45,155 nucleotides of DNA from NCBI GenBank assembly GCA_029259935.1, contig JAJDEH010000357.1:1-45155 (forward strand). Direction: 5' to 3'. The stretch's first letter is position 1; each line of letters opens with the position of its first letter. Positions 25,291 to 35,888 of the stretch are shown here, in pieces. The DNA comes from Planctomycetota bacterium (GTDB taxonomy: Bacteria; Planctomycetota; Planctomycetia; Pirellulales; Pirellulaceae). The notes under the pieces are model-generated. The model was not told the DNA's origin. It did no database searches and was given only the letters and a program-made list of their open reading frames with translations. The position numbers and the translations under genes were made by a program.

Positions 25291-25309
25291 TTGTTCGCGG
25301 AGCGAACAA
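25291..25309 (-). terminator. Small hairpin downstream of cheR
   Basis: TTGTTCGC-GGA-GCGAACAA, an 8-bp perfect stem with a 3-base loop, about 20 bases beyond the cheR stop. No T-run follows on the minus strand, so terminator function is uncertain. Confidence 0.3.
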
Positions 25310-25329
25310 CGACATTCCAGGGGAACAGC

Positions 25330-26193
25330 CTATCGCGCGGGGCGAAGGCCAACCGCCGCCTCCCCGATCGCGGCTCGATAAAGTGTCGCCCGGCAATGAT
25401 TTTCGACGCGAAAGATGTCGTCCATGTCCAACAGCGACTCGGAAGATCCGATGATCAGCGCACCGTCTTCCGCCATGACTTCTCGAATTCGCCGAAAAAG
25501 GTTTTGGCGTTCCTCATCGGAAAAGTAGATGGCCACATTGCGGCAGAAAACAATGTCGAACTTTCCCAGTTGCCCAAACGGCTTCCGCAAGTCCAGCCGC
25601 TTGAAGGTTACCAGCGAGCGCAGATCGTCTTTCACCTGCCAGCCGCTTTCGTTAGCGACGAAGTGCCGTGAAAGCTCGCGCGGGGCGAGCCCACGGTCCA
25701 TTTCATGTGGCGAGTAGCGGCCCCGACTCGCTTGCTGGACGGCCGCATCCGAGACATCGGTCCCCGTGATGGAAATCTGATAATCGCTCAAGTTTGGGAT
25801 CAGGTCGTGGACGGTCATGGCGATACTGTATGCTTCCTGCCCCGTACTGCAGGCGGCGGACCAAATGCGAACCCGGGCGCGAGAAGATCCGTTTGAGCGG
25901 GCGTCGAGCAATTCCGGTAAGACTTTGTGCCGGAGGGCCTCGAAGGGCGAACTGTCGCGAAAGAACAGCGTTTCGTTCGTGGTAATCGCGTCGATAATCT
26001 CGGATTGCAGTAGGCCGTCGTTGCTGCTTCGGGCACGGCGGGCCAGATCGGCGTAGGATTCACAGCCAGACCGCTTCACGAGATCGCGTAGGCGGCTTTC
26101 GATAAGATAGCCCTTGGACTCGTCCAGGCAGATCCCACACAGATCGTCGACCAATCCGCAGATCGCGGTCATGTCTTCACTGGTCAACGACAT
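25330..26193 (-). CDS. cheR: Chemotaxis methyltransferase CheR
   Basis: 287 residues. The N-terminal CheR_N helices (DLCGICLDESKGYLIESRL) are followed by the SAM-binding motif IWSAACSTGQEAYSIAM, then GTDVSD and FDIVFCRNVAIYF. CheR methylates glutamates of chemoreceptors. GGGGA about 9 bases before the ATG supports the start. Its first 10 bases overlap the 3' end of cheB, so the two adaptation enzymes are translationally coupled. The mcp in this operon lacks a C-terminal NWETF-type tether, so CheR must bind its helical substrate directly. Confidence 0.93.
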   Translation of the reverse strand: MSLTSEDMTAICGLVDDLCGICLDESKGYLIESRLRDLVKRSGCESYADLARRARSSNDGLLQSEIIDAITTNETLFFRDSSPFEALRHKVLPELLDARSNGSSRARVRIWSAACSTGQEAYSIAMTVHDLIPNLSDYQISITGTDVSDAAVQQASRGRYSPHEMDRGLAPRELSRHFVANESGWQVKDDLRSLVTFKRLDLRKPFGQLGKFDIVFCRNVAIYFSDEERQNLFRRIREVMAEDGALIIGSSESLLDMDDIFRVENHCRATLYRAAIGEAAVGLRPAR

Positions 26194-27263
26194 GGGACGG
26201 TCCCCGGGACGGCGATGGAAATAATGCTGCTGGAAAGTTGCTGCAACGAGTGGACCCCGTCGGCCAGTCCTTCTTCAACGATCCACCGTGGCATCCCGTA
26301 CACAACACAACTGGCTTCATCTTGCGCGAGGATCCGCGCGCCCTGACGCTTCAGCAGCCGGCAGCCGCGCGTGCCGTCATCGCCCATGCCGGTCATGACA
26401 ACCGCCAACACGCTGCCGCCGTAGACAAAGGACAGCGACCGAAACAGATAGTCGACCGACGGCCGGCAGTTGCGTTCCGGCGGGTGATCCGCGACTTGCA
26501 GCAGCGCCGCCGCCCGTCCGCCCACCACCTTCATTTGCTTGCCGCCCGGCGCGATGTACACCTCCCCCGGTTTTAGAACCATGCCATCTTCGCCCTCTTG
26601 GACCCGCAGCGCGCAGGCCTCATTCAAATCGTCGGCCAGCGATCGAGTGAACATGGGCGGCATGTGCTGTACGATCGTCACGGGTATCGGCAGATCGCCC
26701 GGAAGTTGTGGCAACAGTTCGCCCAGGGCGGCGGGACCGCCGGTGGAGACGCCGATTGTAATGACTTCAGGGCGGAACGGCCCGTTTCCACGGTGCGGCT
26801 GGGCCGTGACCGGTTGATGCTCGACCGACGTTGCAGGATCGCGGCCACGAAGCGCTTCGACACAACCACGAATCTTGGGAATCAGATCCTTGCGCAACAT
26901 CCGCGTGCTATCGTCAAAGTCCGCGCCGCGAGGCTTTAGGATGAAATCAAAGGCACCCAGTCGTAACGCCTTGGTCGTCAACGCCGCGCCGTCGGCGGTG
27001 AGCGCGCTTAGCAAGATCACGGCGGGAGCGGAAGGCATCGCCTGCAGTTCCCGCAGCACTTCCATGCCGTTCAGTTCGGGCATTTCGACGTCGAGAGTTA
27101 CGAGGTCGGGTTGAAGCTGGCGAATTTTCTCAAGCGCGATGCGACCGTTCGCCGCCGTGCCCACGACTTCAATGTCGGATTCGCCCTGGACAGCGTCGCG
27201 CACGACCTTGCGGAAGAGCGTGGAATCGTCGACGACTAAGACTCGCATCGTGCCAGCGTCCAT
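26184..27263 (-). CDS. cheB: Chemotaxis response-regulator methylesterase CheB
   Basis: About 359 residues from ATG 27263 (MDAGTMRVLVVDD); ATG 27248 is an alternative, and neither has a clear ribosome site. REC domain: VVDDS acidic pocket and phosphorylated Asp in LVTLDVEMPELNG (about D58). After a linker of about 40 residues comes the esterase with its catalytic Ser in GVSTGGPAAL, His in VQHMPPMFT and Asp in TGMGDDGTRG. CheB removes methyl groups from receptors and so resets adaptation after CheA phosphorylates it. Fourth gene of the operon, 129 bases after mcp. Confidence 0.93.
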   Translation of the reverse strand: MDAGTMRVLVVDDSTLFRKVVRDAVQGESDIEVVGTAANGRIALEKIRQLQPDLVTLDVEMPELNGMEVLRELQAMPSAPAVILLSALTADGAALTTKALRLGAFDFILKPRGADFDDSTRMLRKDLIPKIRGCVEALRGRDPATSVEHQPVTAQPHRGNGPFRPEVITIGVSTGGPAALGELLPQLPGDLPIPVTIVQHMPPMFTRSLADDLNEACALRVQEGEDGMVLKPGEVYIAPGGKQMKVVGGRAAALLQVADHPPERNCRPSVDYLFRSLSFVYGGSVLAVVMTGMGDDGTRGCRLLKRQGARILAQDEASCVVYGMPRWIVEEGLADGVHSLQQLSSSIISIAVPGTVPCR

Positions 27264-27391
27264 GGTGGGGTGATGGTGGATCAGGGCGGAATGACGATTG
27301 AGCAGGGCTCGGTCCCCACAGCCGCGTTTACGGGGACGAGCCACGGCTCAGCCGTCTAACGAAAGATCAAATCGGCAGCAAATGACGGCCA

Positions 27392-29812
27392 CTAGGACGC
27401 CAGAACTGTTTCCGACTTCCTCGTGGGATTGCTGGTTTCGCGTTGTGTTTTCCGGGTCGAAGAGTCGTCAACATGAAATTGGCTGACAAGGTCGTTGATC
27501 GATTTGGCCAACGCATTCAGTTCGTCGCCCGCATGCTGCGTCTTTTGCGCGCCGTCGTTGGTTTGCTTGGCGTTCTCGTCGATGCCGAAGATGTTTTTGG
27601 TAATCTCCTCGCTGGCCGAGGCCGATTCCTTGACGCCACGGGCGACCACATCGGCGGCTGAGGCGGCCTGCTGGACGTTCTTCGCGATCTCCTTGGTCGT
27701 GATGCTCTGCTCTTCCACCGCCGAAGCGATGGTGCGGGCAACGTCGTTGACATTCTTGATCGCGCTGCCGATCTCGGCAATCGCGCCGACCGTGTCGCCA
27801 GTGGATGCCTGAATCGCTTCGATGCGTTCGCGAATGTCGTCCGTGGCTGCCGCGGTTTGCTTGGCCAGTTCCTTGACCTCCGTCGCCACCACGGCGAATC
27901 CCTTGCCAGCCTCGCCAGCCCGGGCGGCTTCGATCGTGGCGTTCAAGGCCAGCAGATTCGTCTGCTCGGCAATGTCTTGAATTACCTCGATCACTTTGCC
28001 GATTTCGTCGGCGGCGGAACCTAGAAGATTGATCTTCTCGTTGCTAACTTCGGCTAGATTCGCGGCTTCGCCGGCCACGGTCGCGGACCGCTCGGCGTTT
28101 TGCGCGATTTCGCCGATCGTGTCCGTCATCTGTTCGACGGAAGTCGACACGGATTTCATGCGATCGGACATCTGTTCGGTCGAATCGGCCATGTTCTTCA
28201 TGTTGATCGACATTTCCTCGGCGGCCGACGAGACGGTAGCCGACTGATTCTTCGACTGCTCGGCTCCGGACGAGAGGTCGCCAGCGGTCAAGGAGAGTTC
28301 GGACGAAGCATCGGCCAGCGTGGCGGCGTCACCGGCCGTCTTGGCCACGATACCGTGGATCTGTTCCAGGCATTGATTGAAGGCTTCGGCCATTTGGCCA
28401 AACTCGTCCTGGCGATTGACCTCAAGGCGTTTCGTCAGGTCGCCGGCACCAACTTCCTTGAGTACCTCGGCCGCATGCGTGACCGGTTGAACGATCCTGC
28501 CCGACATGAAAACCGCCACGACAATCAACACGACAGCCGCCAATCCGGCGATCCCCACGCTCCAATACACAAAGCTGCGGGTGGCCGACTGCGATGTTTC
28601 ATGAATTTTCGCGACGGATTCGTAGGCTTCATCGACGCCTTGTTCGGCCACCAACGCCCAGCGGGTTCCCAACAATTCGACTGGGGCATAGGCGCTCAAG
28701 ACACGGTTGCCCAGGTAGCTCACTTCCTCTTCGACGCCGGTTTGCCCATTCAGGGCGTCTTCGACCGCCTTCGATTTTACCGAGCCCTCGTCCGGATGGC
28801 GGAACGAAGCGATGATCGAGTGATTTTCTTGATCCCGGTAAGAATCGCTGCGCATCAAATGGTCCGCTCCGACCAGATAAGTCTCGCCGGTCTCACCCAT
28901 CCCGGCTCGCAGGCCCATCACGCGATTGATGCGGTCGATGGGCATTTGAAACATTGCAATTCCAATCTTTTCATCTCCGTCGAACACGGGAGAAGCAATG
29001 AAACTGGCCGGCGCTTCGTAGGACGGAGCGTATTGCTTGAAATCCACCAAGACGAATTCATCCCGGTTCTGGATCGCATTGGCCTTTTGGAAAGCTTCGC
29101 CGAAGTTCGTGTTGGCGTAGGGTCCGTCGACCAGCGACGTCGAATAGTCGACTTCCTTGAACACGGAGTAAATGATGTCGCCAGTCTCGCAGTCGACGAG
29201 AAAAATGTCGTAGTATCCGAATTTCTCAAGATAGCTACGAACCACCGGATGGAACTGGGCGTGCAGCCGATCGTACTTGGTATCTCCGTCACCAGAGTCT
29301 AGCCGGTGTTTTTCGCCGAGCGGATTTTTGTTGGCTCGGATATACGCATGTTGCAATGCGATCGAGTCGTCGTCGAGCTGTGCGACGTAATGTCCCACGC
29401 TGGCCTCGCGTCCGTTGTTCTGATTCTTGTATTCTCCCGCGAAATCGCGAGTGTAATACGTCATGAGCTGCTGACGCAATTGCTCCACCTTAGCGTCATC
29501 CAGTTCGCGTTCGGCGCGATAATTGGGAAATGCCTGGCGAAACTCGCGCATCGCCTCGACGACCATTTCGTCGTGCGAGAAGGTGATCACTTGATCGCGG
29601 ATGGTACCAAAATAACCTTCGATCTGGTCTTTCTTCATGTCGCGCATGGCGACCAGTTGGTCCTGGACCTTCTGCTTCAGGTCGTTGGTGACTTCGCTTT
29701 CCACCGCTGTCATGTTTTGACTGGAAACAAAGTAGCCGAAAGCGCCTATCAGTGTCATCGACACCAAGCCGCATGCCAAAAACAGGATCGTTAAGCGTGT
29801 ACGAAGTTTCAT
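27392..29812 (-). CDS. Methyl-accepting chemotaxis protein with dCACHE sensor
   Basis: About 806 residues from ATG 29812, with GGAG 9 bases upstream (the frame opens at 29827). TM1 is [20 protein letters not shown]; a long periplasmic sensor of about 380 residues with the double-CACHE pattern follows ([33 protein letters not shown]). TM2 is [17 protein letters not shown], then HAMP, then a cytoplasmic coiled coil with the signalling tip [19 protein letters not shown]. Periplasmic small-molecule sensing, for example of amino or organic acids, is usual for dCACHE. The tip can contact the CheA and CheW of the same operon. No NWETF end. Confidence 0.92.
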   Translation of the reverse strand: MKLRTRLTILFLACGLVSMTLIGAFGYFVSSQNMTAVESEVTNDLKQKVQDQLVAMRDMKKDQIEGYFGTIRDQVITFSHDEMVVEAMREFRQAFPNYRAERELDDAKVEQLRQQLMTYYTRDFAGEYKNQNNGREASVGHYVAQLDDDSIALQHAYIRANKNPLGEKHRLDSGDGDTKYDRLHAQFHPVVRSYLEKFGYYDIFLVDCETGDIIYSVFKEVDYSTSLVDGPYANTNFGEAFQKANAIQNRDEFVLVDFKQYAPSYEAPASFIASPVFDGDEKIGIAMFQMPIDRINRVMGLRAGMGETGETYLVGADHLMRSDSYRDQENHSIIASFRHPDEGSVKSKAVEDALNGQTGVEEEVSYLGNRVLSAYAPVELLGTRWALVAEQGVDEAYESVAKIHETSQSATRSFVYWSVGIAGLAAVVLIVVAVFMSGRIVQPVTHAAEVLKEVGAGDLTKRLEVNRQDEFGQMAEAFNQCLEQIHGIVAKTAGDAATLADASSELSLTAGDLSSGAEQSKNQSATVSSAAEEMSINMKNMADSTEQMSDRMKSVSTSVEQMTDTIGEIAQNAERSATVAGEAANLAEVSNEKINLLGSAADEIGKVIEVIQDIAEQTNLLALNATIEAARAGEAGKGFAVVATEVKELAKQTAAATDDIRERIEAIQASTGDTVGAIAEIGSAIKNVNDVARTIASAVEEQSITTKEIAKNVQQAASAADVVARGVKESASASEEITKNIFGIDENAKQTNDGAQKTQHAGDELNALAKSINDLVSQFHVDDSSTRKTQRETSNPTRKSETVLAS

Positions 29813-29883
29813 GCGTTGATTCTCCAAAGGGCTAATAGCTAGTTGTCCGATTGATCGCTGGGCATGGTGAGGGGTATCGCTTC

Positions 29884-30345
29884 CTAGAGTTCAGGGTTGT
29901 TCAGGAATTCATCGAGCGCCAAAAGCACGATGATTTCGTCATCGGTCGTGTGCACGCCCCGGAAGAACCGGCCGTCGGCCGCGCCAATGTTGGCCGGCGG
30001 CGGCGTGATTTCTTCCGGCGATATGGCGACGATGTCCGCGATGCGATCCACCGCCAATCCGACCAATTGATCTTCCCAGTGGATTACGACGTTGCGTGAA
30101 TTTCGTGTCACTTCACGTCGAGGCAGTCCAATAATCGAGGCCAGATCGAGAACCGTCACCACGTCCCCACGCAAGTTGATCACGCCCAAGACGAAATCCG
30201 GCGCGTGGGGAACCACCGTCACGTCCAGGTGCCGATTGATCTCACGGACCCGACTGATCGACAATCCCAGTAGCAGGTCGCCGACAAAAAATGTCGTGTA
30301 TTGTGTCTCGCCCGTGCTGACGGGCTCCAGAGCGGCTGCGTTCAT
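29884..30345 (-). CDS. cheW: Chemotaxis adaptor CheW
   Basis: 153 residues, a single CheW domain: [40 protein letters not shown] and [11 protein letters not shown] are the standard CheW motifs. It links the receptor to CheA. Its ATG follows the cheA stop directly (TAGATG), and 71 bases separate it from mcp. Confidence 0.92.
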   Translation of the reverse strand: MNAAALEPVSTGETQYTTFFVGDLLLGLSISRVREINRHLDVTVVPHAPDFVLGVINLRGDVVTVLDLASIIGLPRREVTRNSRNVVIHWEDQLVGLAVDRIADIVAISPEEITPPPANIGAADGRFFRGVHTTDDEIIVLLALDEFLNNPEL

Positions 30346-33039
30346 CTAGATGGCTCCCACAAGTTCTGGTTGTTGTTCCCGCTGTCGGACTCCCTCAAGT
30401 TGCTCGCCAACAAACCGATGGACCGCGGCGATCAGCCGCTCCTCGTCCATTTTCACTTGATACTCGTCCACGCCGCTCTCGTGGCCCGCCTGAACGTCGG
30501 CGTCACCGGCTAGCGAGGTCAAGGCGATCACGGGCAGTTGCGAAAAATCCGGATCTCCCTTGATTCGCCGGCATAGCTCAAGTCCATTCATGTTCGGCAT
30601 TTCGATGTCGGTGACGACCAGATTGACGGTTTCCTCCAACGCGCGTAGTGTTTCCCAGGCAACCAGGCCGTCCTCGCAGTCGATCACTTGACAGCCGGCA
30701 CCGGAAAGGAAACGGGACACCTGCTTGCGAAAGAAATCGGAATCCTCGGCCAGCAACACTCGGGGACCTGCCTGGTCCGCGCTGGCCGCGACTGGGTCGT
30801 CCATTCCGCCGCGGTGGAACCAATCAGGATAGGCGTTTCTCGTGATTTCTCGAATATCCAATAACCGGACGGTGGCGCCGTTGATGACCAGCGATCCCGA
30901 CACGCCCGGTTCGCGAAGCGCCGCGTCGTCGACTTCAACAGAGACGTTGTAAATGTCTTCCAACTGGGGCGCAATCAGGCCGATTTCGCGGTCGCCAAAT
31001 GCGAACACGATCACAAACAGCCGTTTCGCTTCAACGCAGGGCGCGGCGTTAATGTGGTCCGCCAGTGAAAGAAGGGGCAGGGTGCTGTCGCTGTATTGCA
31101 GCAGTCGTCTGCCTCCCACTTCGCTGATCTGTTCGCAACGAACGCGTTCAATGCGGGCGACACACGGCATGGGAACAGCGAATCGTTCCGCGTCGCCGTT
31201 GGAAAACAGCAATAGCGCCTGCGTGTCGCTGTGCAGTTCCAATTCAGTATCGTCGCAAGTCTCTTTTTCATCTTGGACCATACGCAGATCGCCGTAGGCG
31301 GCAATGCCCGGCACGTCCAGGATCAGGGCAATCCGTCCGTCACCTAGAATCGTGGCTCCCGACAGGCAGCGGCAATTCTTCAGTTGTCCGCCCAGCGGCT
31401 TGACCACGATTTCCTCGGAGTCGTGCAAATGGTCGACGATCAAGCCGTAACGATGTTGCCCCGTTTCGACGACAATGATGTTCAAACCGGCCTTGCGGCG
31501 AACGCGGGACCGGCCGCCGCCCTTGTGGGCGGTTGGTTCCGGCTCACTGAGTTCGGCGAGGTTGAGAGTTTGCGAGAGACGCACCAGCGGCAACAGCTTG
31601 CCCCGCAGTCGCAGCACTTCCTTGCCCTTCACGACACCCACTTGCGATTCGACTTCTTCCGCGCGAACGCGAACCAGTTCGGCGATGTTGACTTGTGGAA
31701 TGGCGAAACGATGCTCGCCGGTTTGCACGATCAGCGAGGGAATAATCGCCAGTGTTAAAGGCAGCATAATCTGCACCGAGGTGCCACTTCCCAACGTGGA
31801 TTCGACTTCGATCGATCCGCCCAGTTTTTCGATATTGGTCCGCACGACGTCCATTCCCACGCCTCGGCCGCTGACATCGCTGACCTTTTCCGCCGTCGAG
31901 AATCCAGGGTGAAAGATCAGCCGCAAAGCGTCGCGTTCGGAAAGTTCCGCGGCTTGCTCGGCCGTGATCAGTCCACATTCGGCGGCCTTTTTTCGGAGCT
32001 TCCGCGAATCGAATCCGCCGCCGTCGTCTTTGACTTCGATGGCAATCTTGCCAGACAGATGCGAAGCTCGCAGCCAGATGGTTCCCCCCGCCGGCTTTCC
32101 GGCGGACCGGCGCGTTTCCGGAGTTTCCATTCCGTGATCCACGGCATTGCGAACCAGATGCGTGAGCGGATCGGCGATGGCTTCGCTGATGGTCTTGTCG
32201 ACTTCCACTTCCCGGCCCTCGATCACCAGTTCGCACTGCTTGCCGAGTTGCTTGCTGAGATCGCGGACCACGCGCGAAAACCGGCTGAAGACATTGCCGA
32301 TCGGCTGCATTCGCGTCTGCATGATTGCGTCTTGCAGTTCACGGGTGACTTGATTGATTCGGGCGGCCACGCCTTCCAAATTGGCGGTTTCCTTGTTGAC
32401 GACGGTTTGCACAAGTTGGTTGCGGCCCAGGACCAGTTCGCCGGCGAAGTTCATCAACTGATCGAGAGTTTCGACGGAGACGCGTATGTTCGAGTCCGAG
32501 CTGTTCTTGGGGGAAACGTCGCGATTCGATTTGCTGGACGTGAATCCGCTGGCCGACCCTTCCGCTTGGCCGGCAGTTGCAATCGAGCCGTTCCCGGCAA
32601 CCGGCGGTGCCGATTCTGTTTCGGCTGGGCCTGGTTCATGGGATTGCTGGCTTTCGGCGATGGCTTCCAGTTCGGACACGAGTTCCGTCACATCGACTTC
32701 GTTAGACTGGTCGACGTCGAGAATCAGATTGCGGAGCGAGTCGGCGGCCCGCAACATGGTGTCGGTATTTTCACCGGTCGGTACGAGCTTGCGTTCTCGC
32801 AGCAGTTTGAGCAGATTTTCGAAACTGTGCGAAAGGTCGGTGATCGTGGAGAGGCCAAAGAAACCGGCCGCCCCTTTGATCGAATGCACGGCACGAAACA
32901 CGGTGTTGACCAAGTCGATGTCAATGTCCGCTCCGCCCGCTTCGATTGCCAGCAGTTGGTTTTCTATGTCGGACAGGTGCTCCTTCGCTTCAATGATGAA
33001 CTCTTGGAGCAGATCCGGCTCGTCAATTAATGATGCCAT
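30346..33039 (-). CDS. cheA: Hybrid CheA histidine kinase with two CheW-like domains and C-terminal REC
   Basis: 897 residues. HPt at about 1-105 with phosphorylated His52 in RAVHSIKGAAGFF, a Ser/Gly-rich linker instead of a P2 domain, and dimerisation helices (ETLDQLMNFAGELVLGRNQ). HATPase: N-box HLVRNAVDHGME, then DDGGGFD and SGRGVGMDVVR. CheW-like domain follows (EHRFAIPQVNIAELVRV). A second CheW-like stretch at about 600-740 (ERFAVPMPCVARIERV), then REC: LLAEDSDFF and Asp in VVTDIEMPNMNG. The REC may act as phosphate sink or as the response regulator, since no cheY is in the operon. GAGG about 8 bases before the ATG. First gene of the operon. Confidence 0.93.
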   Translation of the reverse strand: MASLIDEPDLLQEFIIEAKEHLSDIENQLLAIEAGGADIDIDLVNTVFRAVHSIKGAAGFFGLSTITDLSHSFENLLKLLRERKLVPTGENTDTMLRAADSLRNLILDVDQSNEVDVTELVSELEAIAESQQSHEPGPAETESAPPVAGNGSIATAGQAEGSASGFTSSKSNRDVSPKNSSDSNIRVSVETLDQLMNFAGELVLGRNQLVQTVVNKETANLEGVAARINQVTRELQDAIMQTRMQPIGNVFSRFSRVVRDLSKQLGKQCELVIEGREVEVDKTISEAIADPLTHLVRNAVDHGMETPETRRSAGKPAGGTIWLRASHLSGKIAIEVKDDGGGFDSRKLRKKAAECGLITAEQAAELSERDALRLIFHPGFSTAEKVSDVSGRGVGMDVVRTNIEKLGGSIEVESTLGSGTSVQIMLPLTLAIIPSLIVQTGEHRFAIPQVNIAELVRVRAEEVESQVGVVKGKEVLRLRGKLLPLVRLSQTLNLAELSEPEPTAHKGGGRSRVRRKAGLNIIVVETGQHRYGLIVDHLHDSEEIVVKPLGGQLKNCRCLSGATILGDGRIALILDVPGIAAYGDLRMVQDEKETCDDTELELHSDTQALLLFSNGDAERFAVPMPCVARIERVRCEQISEVGGRRLLQYSDSTLPLLSLADHINAAPCVEAKRLFVIVFAFGDREIGLIAPQLEDIYNVSVEVDDAALREPGVSGSLVINGATVRLLDIREITRNAYPDWFHRGGMDDPVAASADQAGPRVLLAEDSDFFRKQVSRFLSGAGCQVIDCEDGLVAWETLRALEETVNLVVTDIEMPNMNGLELCRRIKGDPDFSQLPVIALTSLAGDADVQAGHESGVDEYQVKMDEERLIAAVHRFVGEQLEGVRQREQQPELVGAI

Positions 33040-33387
33040 CGGTCGTTCCTCTGGGACTGCCCTCCGGTGGCTGCTTGGCGGTGAGGACGGTTGGCTCGCG
33101 TCACTGACTCAGCCACTCCGCCCTCATATCTGGCTGTGACATTGAACTGTTGAACTTATCTAGGTCCACGTCATCGACCCAGCAACTTCCGAAAGCTGAT
33201 TTGCGGAAAACATCCAGAGCGGACGGTGATGGCAACGACGGTCAACTTACGCTCTGCTCTTTGAGCCTCTTGAAAGGGCGAAGCCACACTTTTCACGGCA
33301 TTCGTCGCGTTGTGCGGTCGGGGGAATTACTTAAGCAAAACCCTCAGCCACATTGCGGATGCCGCCGTCACCGCAACTAGAGCCAAC
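33040..33387. other. Region upstream of cheA, no gene
   Basis: 348 bases between the kinase-TPR gene's stop and cheA. Should carry the che promoter; no clear -35/-10 pair, hairpin or ORF stands out to me. Confidence 0.4.
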
Positions 33388-35667
33388 TTAGTCGCGTTCG
33401 ACTCCGCAGTTGCCAAGCGGACCCATTTGCAATTGGTCCCAAATGCGCGAGTCGTTGCGAAAGACGCGGATCGTCGGACCAACGACGGATTCGCCTAGCG
33501 GATGCCAGAGCCGGCAAAGCTGATTCCAGGTCGCCTGGATCATCCCAATCTGATCGGGGCCCACCGCGCGCAGCGCCGCTTCAAAATAGCTGGCCGCCAA
33601 CGTTGCGCAATCGTCGCGGCCGGATACGAGCGCGGCCTCGCCTTCCGTGGCGAAAATCCAATACGACTGGTCCGAATCGCCGTGTTCGAAGGCCGACTCA
33701 TGGTCGTCTTGGCAGATGGCCAAAATCTGATTGGCATATTGCCGCGCTACTTCGTCTTGCCCGATCAGCAACCCGAGTGTCATCGCGTTGACCGCCGGAA
33801 AATAATGGCCGCTGATGGAAAAAGCGTCCTGATACATGGTGAACGCCTGGCGATAGAATCGCTCGGGCGGACGGCCGCTTATCTCGGTGAAAGGCAGATG
33901 GCTCTCTTCCCATTCCCGGTCGCCCAGATTTTTGAGTACGCGTCCAATCCGCGAGAGTGTCTCGTAATCGCCGAACACCAGGCACAAGCTGCGCAGCGGC
34001 CCGATCTTGTCGCGGGCTTCGTTCAGCTTGCCGGCCTCGGCCTGAATCAACGCCCATTCCTGTTGGATGGGAACGGCCAGCGGAAACTGCTCGTGCGACG
34101 ACTCAATCAAAGCCAACGCCCCCGCCAAATCGCCCGCCTTCCACTTGCGATGGACGTGCCACAGCGGAATTCGATAGCAACAGCAAGGCCAGTGCGGTTC
34201 CGCGTCCGCTCGCAACTCTCGGCCAATCTGTTGGCTGGCGAGCTGAGTCCGTGCCAGCGCGACGCCCGCCGAAATCAATGCCGATTCGATTTGTGGTTCT
34301 TCGTAGTTGGTCCATTTCACGGTGTTCAGCCCATAAACGGCCAGGGCGAAATAGTACTCGTCGCGCCACCGTTGATGTCGGCCAGGCCGGTCGAAACCGA
34401 GCCACAGCGCCGCTTCTTGGCGAATGCGGATCAGAATCGACAAGGCACGTCGCACACGGAGATGATCACCAAACATCGATCCGTCTCCCGGCGGCTGGCG
34501 GCTTTCGGCATCGCCCCGCGCGAGGATCAGATCGGTGGCTTCGGCCAGCATCGATTCGATTTCAAAATCGAACGCCAGCCGCATCGCGCGTGGCTGTTCT
34601 TGTTCCAGCCGTCGTCTTTCGTCCGGCGATAGGTGGTCGGTGCTGAAATCGCTTCGTGGCGGTTTGCCCGATCGCCGTTGAAGCACGCTTTCCCGCGCGG
34701 CCATGTCCTCGAACAGCAACGGCAGCAGCCGCGTTTTCAACTCGGTTTCCAGTTTGACGAAATCCCATGCCAGCACGTTCCGGTCGTCCATTTCGCCGTA
34801 GTCGATCACGACCGGATATTCCGCTTCCTCGCGATGGACGCCGACCAACACGTTGCGGCCGTGCAAATCTCCGTGCGATCGGCCGACCAGAGTCGCCGGG
34901 ATTCGTTCTTGCGCCAAACTCCACGCAACAAAATCGACGGGATCGATGTAGTCCGCCGGTTGAACGGAATCGGGGTTTTCATGTCCGGCTAACAGCCAAA
35001 TGGCATCGCGGCGCAACGTGGCCAGCCACGTGTTTTCGACATCGCCCGCGCCGGACTTCGCCTGCCAGTGAGGAAGCGCTTGCCGCAGTCGTTGCTGATA
35101 AAACAGCAACGCACTCTTCGACTCGGACGAATCAACTTGATAAAGCCAACGCTGCAAATCGCAATAGACCTGACGAATCACCCGCTCGACAGACAATGCG
35201 TCCGGCCTGTTTTCCATAACTGACTTCTCGACCACGTCGTGCAGGAACTCAGGAACTTGGCTCTTCTGATCCTGACCGAACAGCGTGAAGGCGTTTTGGT
35301 AGATGGCCGCCGCCCGCTGGCCATTCAGTTGTTGATACGCCACGTCCACGAGAAGGCGGCTGCCGATGTAGCGATCTCCGGTACATTGCCGCCAGCCGTC
35401 GTAGTCGGGTCGCACCGACTCCTCTTCGCCGATTTTGACGATGTGCGTTCTGGGCGCGCCGTCGCCCGCCACCCAAACACCCAAAATCACTTTCTTTCGC
35501 TGGTCATTCTGGTAGCCCGAAAAGCAATCGTAGACCGAGATCTGCCGGGGATGGTGCTGGGCAAAAGTTTGTATCAACTCGGGCTCGACCAGTGCCTTGA
35601 TGTCCGCGCCGACAATTCCCTCGGCGCGACCTTCCCAACGGACGATATTTGATTGGTCTTTACTCAT
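33388..35667 (-). CDS. Kinase-like (APH fold) protein with TPR-S/TRAF-binding-like C-terminus
   Basis: 759 residues, cytoplasmic. Residues 60-310 look like an aminoglycoside-phosphotransferase-type kinase: Lys78 in HIVKIGE, catalytic loop SHGDLHGRNVLV (265-275) and metal Asp in VVIDYGEM (288-293). Residues about 530-735 are helical repeats (GKLNEARDKIGPL, FPAVNAMTLGLLIGQDEVAR, ATEGEAALVSGRD) resembling the TPR-S/DUF4071 domains of NTP-dependent conflict systems, where TCAD9-type kinase modules also occur. The exact family names are from memory. Possible role: phosphotransfer in a conflict or stress-signalling system. GGAG precedes the ATG. Divergent from a LysR regulator 285 bases away. No vWA, MoxR or effector gene is adjacent. 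Confidence 0.6.
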   Translation of the reverse strand: MSKDQSNIVRWEGRAEGIVGADIKALVEPELIQTFAQHHPRQISVYDCFSGYQNDQRKKVILGVWVAGDGAPRTHIVKIGEEESVRPDYDGWRQCTGDRYIGSRLLVDVAYQQLNGQRAAAIYQNAFTLFGQDQKSQVPEFLHDVVEKSVMENRPDALSVERVIRQVYCDLQRWLYQVDSSESKSALLFYQQRLRQALPHWQAKSGAGDVENTWLATLRRDAIWLLAGHENPDSVQPADYIDPVDFVAWSLAQERIPATLVGRSHGDLHGRNVLVGVHREEAEYPVVIDYGEMDDRNVLAWDFVKLETELKTRLLPLLFEDMAARESVLQRRSGKPPRSDFSTDHLSPDERRRLEQEQPRAMRLAFDFEIESMLAEATDLILARGDAESRQPPGDGSMFGDHLRVRRALSILIRIRQEAALWLGFDRPGRHQRWRDEYYFALAVYGLNTVKWTNYEEPQIESALISAGVALARTQLASQQIGRELRADAEPHWPCCCYRIPLWHVHRKWKAGDLAGALALIESSHEQFPLAVPIQQEWALIQAEAGKLNEARDKIGPLRSLCLVFGDYETLSRIGRVLKNLGDREWEESHLPFTEISGRPPERFYRQAFTMYQDAFSISGHYFPAVNAMTLGLLIGQDEVARQYANQILAICQDDHESAFEHGDSDQSYWIFATEGEAALVSGRDDCATLAASYFEAALRAVGPDQIGMIQATWNQLCRLWHPLGESVVGPTIRVFRNDSRIWDQLQMGPLGNCGVERD

Positions 35668-35888
35668 GGATCTCCGGGCACAGGCGGTGAAAGATCTCCG
35701 CCGAATCTGTTTGGGTGGACGGCCGTCGGTTTAATCTCGTCGCGCTGTCGCACCACATTGTACGCCGAGGAGCAAGGCGAGTGGGAACGGCCGCATCGAC
35801 GAATGCCCCCGACCCTAAGGCATTCGATCCGTGGCAGGAGGACATTTTTTCCCGCATCCGCTGATGCGCTATGAATCCATGCGTACAA

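Noticed and set aside
28100..29302. 400-codon open frame antisense to mcp
   Set aside because: His/Gly/Arg-rich translation with no family; it mirrors the strong codon bias of the receptor gene.
31909..33030. 373-codon open frame antisense to cheA
   Set aside because: Shadow of a clear CheA; composition is typical of antisense frames in GC-rich DNA.
33502..34632. 376-codon open frame antisense to the kinase-TPR gene
   Set aside because: Gln/Arg-rich with no motif, while the opposite strand has kinase motifs.
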